33,850 bases of DNA from Gryganskiella cystojenkinii (lineage: Eukaryota; Mortierellomycota; Mortierellomycetes; Mortierellales; Mortierellaceae), in NCBI GenBank assembly GCA_015852425.1, contig JAAAIG010000393.1, forward strand, positions 1 to 33,850. Reading direction: 5' to 3'. Below the pieces are notes generated by a model. It saw only the letters and a program-made list of their open reading frames with translations. It was not told the DNA's origin and did not search any database. Position numbers and translations under genes: made by a program. Shown piece by piece: positions 30,221 through 33,850 of this stretch; the first letter of the stretch is position 1, and the number at the start of each line of letters is the position of its first letter.

Positions 30221-33200
30221 TTAGTCTGCTTGCTGCCTCATGTACGCCATTACGCTAGGCACGACCGATCTCGATTTCAACAGGACCTCACGCCACTCCT
30301 CCTTAGGATCAGAGAGGATCGTCAAAGCTCCACCTGCACCAACGGTCACATCTAAAGGAGAGCAATAGGAACATGTACAAAAGGTCTGGAGTTAATCACA
30401 AGAAGATAAGGAGTAGCTAGTACAAAAGAACCTTCGAACATACCAGCAACGATCGCATCTGAGCCCTCCTTGATGGCGCCTGCTTCCACAGAGAGAACAG
30501 CTGTTCGGATAACGACTGCCATGTCGACTGCACTCCTGACCTTGACCGGAGCCGCAGTGGCGCCGCAGCAATTTGATCGAGCAGCGGTTGCGGGGATACC
30601 AATATAGCCAAGGCATCCAGAGTAGACGCCTCGCTTGACGTGGTGTTCCAAAGAATCCAACAACTGTACCGATCTGAGTTTAGGGGCGCCAGTCATCGAT
30701 CCTGGCGGGAAGCAAGCTCGCACAGCCTGAATGTTGTCGACATGATCAAAGAGTTCACCCCTGACAGTTGTCACTAGCTGATGAACAGTTTCATAGGACT
30801 CGACATGCATCAAGTAAGGAACTCGAACAGAATGAGAGCCGCAAACATGCGCTAAATCGTTGCGGATCAGGTCCACAATCTATTTGATGGATAAAAGACA
30901 AAACTTAGTCTCTCAGTTTACTCGGCGACAGGGTACCAAGCGCCTTTAATGCCAGTAGTCATGAACTCACCATAAGATTTTCTGCGCGCTCTTTGATGTT
31001 TTTGGAAAGAGAGTCAATTCGGCGTTGGTCCTCACGTTGCCTGGCCTCGGCACATCGGTCTCGCGTGGTCATAGTGGTCCGGTCAAGAAGTCGAGATGCC
31101 CTTTGCGTGCTGTCTTCTTCATCATCATCCTCGTCGTAATTGTGCTCGCTGTTATCATCGTCATGCTCATCTACAGAGCAGCCTTCATCCTCCTTGCAAA
31201 AACATCCCTTGGCAACTGCGACCGTTCCCTTGATAGGCTTCATCTCTACTGTTCTTGAGCTTGTCGCAGCCGAAGGGAGACTCTGGACGTCATCCTTTGG
31301 TTTTTGCCCAATCTTCAAGAATCGCTCCGGTGAAGAAGAAAGAATGATCAACTTTTCGACCAGATCGTCCGCAACTCTGGGCGGAGAAGGTATCTCTCGA
31401 GCAAGGGGTACACTCAAGAACGCTGAAAACGGTGCGGGGTTGAGTTTCCGTAAGATCTTGTACAGGTCGAACGCATGATCGCCCTGGAAAAGTTCCTGAT
31501 TTTGCAGCAATGATCCTACTGTCGTGGTCGGGTGTGGGTGCAGCGGGATCTTGGCTCGGAACTGAGTGGTGAGACAAAGCTCATAGCTCTCACCCTCATG
31601 GATATAGTCCAAGCTGTCTTGGATGGCTCTTAGGTAGTTATCCTCCGTCGCATCAATCTTGAAGGGTGAGACCAATCCTGCAGAGGACATACGGCGGTGT
31701 CGTTGCTTGACTGTATAAGGTTCCGCTTGGGTTGCTGTGGAGGATAGTGGCGCAACCGAGGACGCCAACAAAACTGACTTTCTCTTTGTGGTAGAGCTAA
31801 AACCGTTGGTGGCAATATGGACGATCGAGTCGGTAACGTTCTTGATCCAGTCCTCACAATCGTCCAGGTGGTTGAATCCAATCGTTGACCCGATGTCGTT
31901 TTGTTTTTGGTTTGATTGATGGTTGTTGACTAGACCCAGGACATACACTCGTTTATCTACATGATCAAATACAACCGCCTGTGTTGCCAAGAAAAACGAT
32001 GCGTCCGGGTGTACTGAGCAGTCGCAATTGCAAGAGGCTGTTGTCGAGGGGGAATGGCCGACGCAGTGACATTGCTGTTCCGATGGTGTCCGATACCCCT
32101 CCAAACTCTCTCGCTTCATCTCGTAACTAAAGTAGCCAATCATGCCAGCAAAGAAATCGAACGGTACAGTCTCGAAACTTTGTTCTCCATGAGGTCCTGT
32201 GACCGTTGTCTCCACATTGCCGTTTCCAAACGTAGCCATAGTTGTTGACATCCAGTCCCAGAAGGATGATGTTCCAGAACAATAATCTCCAGGGTCCTGA
32301 AGTTTGATTCGCTTGACCTCTGAATCAGCACCACTGCTCTCGGAATACTGGCGCATACAAACTTCCTTGTGGAGTGTCGAGTATTGGATAACAGCCTGCG
32401 ATGCTCCTGTGCGAGGTTTAGAAGTCCGTCTGTGCACGTTTCTGGTTTCTACTCCTCCCATGAAGGAGAAGCGAGACATTGGGTGAGGTTGACGGGCGCT
32501 GTCGAGCCACCATGAGGCTGCTTTGGATCGTGGGCCTGTCAAAAAGAGCGACTCGAAGACGACTTCGGGATCAGGGAAGAATGCCGAGTCTAGTGCGTGG
32601 ATGCGAAGGCTATAAGGACTAACTGTTGACATGCCTGTGTCCTTTGTTCTTGCGGGATTGGTGACCATGGTGAGTTTTGTTTGGATAACCGAGAGTTCTC
32701 GAACACGGTCTGGGATCTCCAGTGTACCTGTGATATGATCGTTCTTGTCGGCATAAAACTCTTGCGAGATCCTGAAAAAGTTGCTCATCATTTGTTTGCC
32801 GTGCTTTGTGCAGATCGACTCTGGGTGGAACTGAACTCCATGGTGTGGTAAAGTTCTGTGGCGAAGACCCATGATAGAGGTCGATCCATGAGAGCGATTG
32901 GCAATCTTTTCTGAATTGGTGTTGTTGTTCGTGGCGGCGATGAGAGGATAGCTGTGGCACCAGGCGGTCGCAATCAGATCCGATGGTAAATCCTGTTCTT
33001 GGACCACGAGTGAATGGTATCGAACAGCCTCGAATCCGTTCGGTACTCCTTCAAAGAGACCCGTGCCGTCGTGCTTGATGTGAGCGATCTGTCCATGAAC
33101 AGGCTCAGGCCCATAGGTGACCTTGCCCCCATGTGTCCATCCGATACCTTGGTGGCCAAGACACACCCCAAACACTGGGATATGGGTTGTTTGCAAGATT

Positions 33201-33793
33201 TGTGTGCAGATTCCAAAGTCCTGTCGAAGAGGTGCAAAAAGAGAGCATGTCGAAAGAGCGTGCAACAGTGAGTCATCATGAACCAGAAAAGAAGAACGCA
33301 CTGCGCAGGGGGGTCGATATTGTCCATGGCCCAACTTGCTTACCTCGATACGTTCAGGACGACCGGGGCCAGGAGAGAGTACGATCTGATCAAAGTGCGG
33401 AAGGACCTCTTGCTCGAATTTGGACCTAAAAAAAAGGGTTACATGAGGGTTACATTAAAAAGGAATAACTTGTGAAAGACTATTTTCCAAAATAATAATA
33501 GCCGCTTCTGCGAGATCGAGATCGCTTCCTCGCACAGGGCGTTTCGCTTTTGTTTACCATTCGATTTGGTCATTGCGGATCACAACGACGTTCTCGAGCT
33601 GGTCCTGGTCAAAGAGCTGCAGGAGGTTGAACGTGTATGAATCGTAATTATCGACGATCAAGGTCCGGAGGATAGGTGCAGGGTTGTTGCAGTTCATCGT
33701 ATGCATTGTTCCTGTTCCTGAAACCATGGCGGCGTCAATGGTATGTTGTGGACGGTGGTGGGTGTTTCTGTTCGCTGCTGCTGGACTGGGCAT
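30221..33793 (-). CDS. ABZ1: Bifunctional aminodeoxychorismate synthase (PabA-PabB fusion)
   Basis: Makes 4-amino-4-deoxychorismate from chorismate and glutamine, the committed step to p-aminobenzoate and folate. Exons 33558-33793, 33344-33425, 30971-33220, 30444-30879 and 30221-30351 splice to exactly 1044 residues. The N-terminal class-I glutamine amidotransferase has [21 protein letters not shown], the nucleophile Cys126 in GVCLGHQ, and His238 and Glu240 in GVQFHPES. The C-terminal chorismate-binding domain has MKPIKGT (Lys770), [42 protein letters not shown] and [18 protein letters not shown] with Lys is typical of PabB; anthranilate synthase TrpE has Ala there, so this is not TrpE. The loop after PIKGT carries an unusual Asp/Glu- and Cys-rich insertion. 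The ATG at 33793 is preferred; the frame also opens at 33847, where a ttatcag acceptor-like site suggests a leader intron. An exon beyond the window cannot be excluded. Confidence 0.95.
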
Positions 33794-33850
33794 GCTGGAT
33801 GTATATGGAAGGGTATATGTAAAAGTGATGCCTGATAAAAAAAACAAAAA

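Noticed and set aside
30025..30355. Plus-strand Cys-rich frames near the end of ADC synthase
   Set aside because: They overlap the last ADC synthase exon antisense and its 3' flank, and the Cys pattern fits no zinc-finger spacing.
1..33850. tRNA, rRNA or CRISPR array
   Set aside because: No canonical TTCGA-type T-loop with matching acceptor arms, no rRNA signature and no regularly spaced repeat array was found by eye. A tRNAscan or Infernal run would be decisive.

Overview
The window looks like nuclear DNA of an early-diverging fungus, most likely Mucoromycota and plausibly Mortierellaceae. The evidence is small GT..AG introns (about 60-180 bp) in nearly every gene, T/C-rich leaders, a poly-Q Zn2Cys6 regulator with a Fungal_trans domain, a fused PabA-PabB enzyme, a transgelin and a Fanzor gene. 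The genus cannot be fixed from sequence alone. Gene models were spliced by hand; phases and total lengths close exactly for TBP, the zinc-cluster factor, the acyltransferase, transgelin and ADC synthase.

Left part (1-5.5 kb) is accessory and repeat-rich. It holds short direct repeats, a decayed COX20-like gene (792 to about 1250), a small CxC-bearing protein (1591-1869, minus), and the main find: a five-exon Fanzor gene (2325-4751, plus). Fanzor is the eukaryotic relative of TnpB, an RNA-guided nuclease. Its RuvC Asp/Glu/Asp residues, TS-x-x-C4 zinc ribbon and RD motif are all readable, but two single-base frameshifts interrupt exon 4. Just downstream lie a LINE-like reverse transcriptase tail and a 17-bp direct repeat spaced exactly 700 bp apart.

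Middle part (5.9-20.2 kb) is core genome. TATA-binding protein (5885-7143, plus) converges on a 1328-residue poly-Q Zn2Cys6 transcription factor (7722-12596, minus). Then come 2.7 kb without a recognisable gene, the tail of a small membrane protein (15346-15612, minus), and an 11-exon PlsB-type glycerol-3-phosphate/DHAP acyltransferase (16153-20193, minus) ending in a PTS1-like Pro-Lys-Leu.

Right part (20.2-33.85 kb): a 2.5-kb divergent spacer with an 18-G run, a large PPR protein (22749-27047, plus), a single-pass membrane protein of unknown function (27276-28130, minus), transgelin/Scp1 (28430-29706, minus, seven exons), and bifunctional aminodeoxychorismate synthase (30221-33793, minus) for folate synthesis.

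The genes do not form one pathway. They are independent housekeeping and regulatory units, with a transposon-affected patch at the left edge. No tRNA, rRNA or CRISPR array was recognised.
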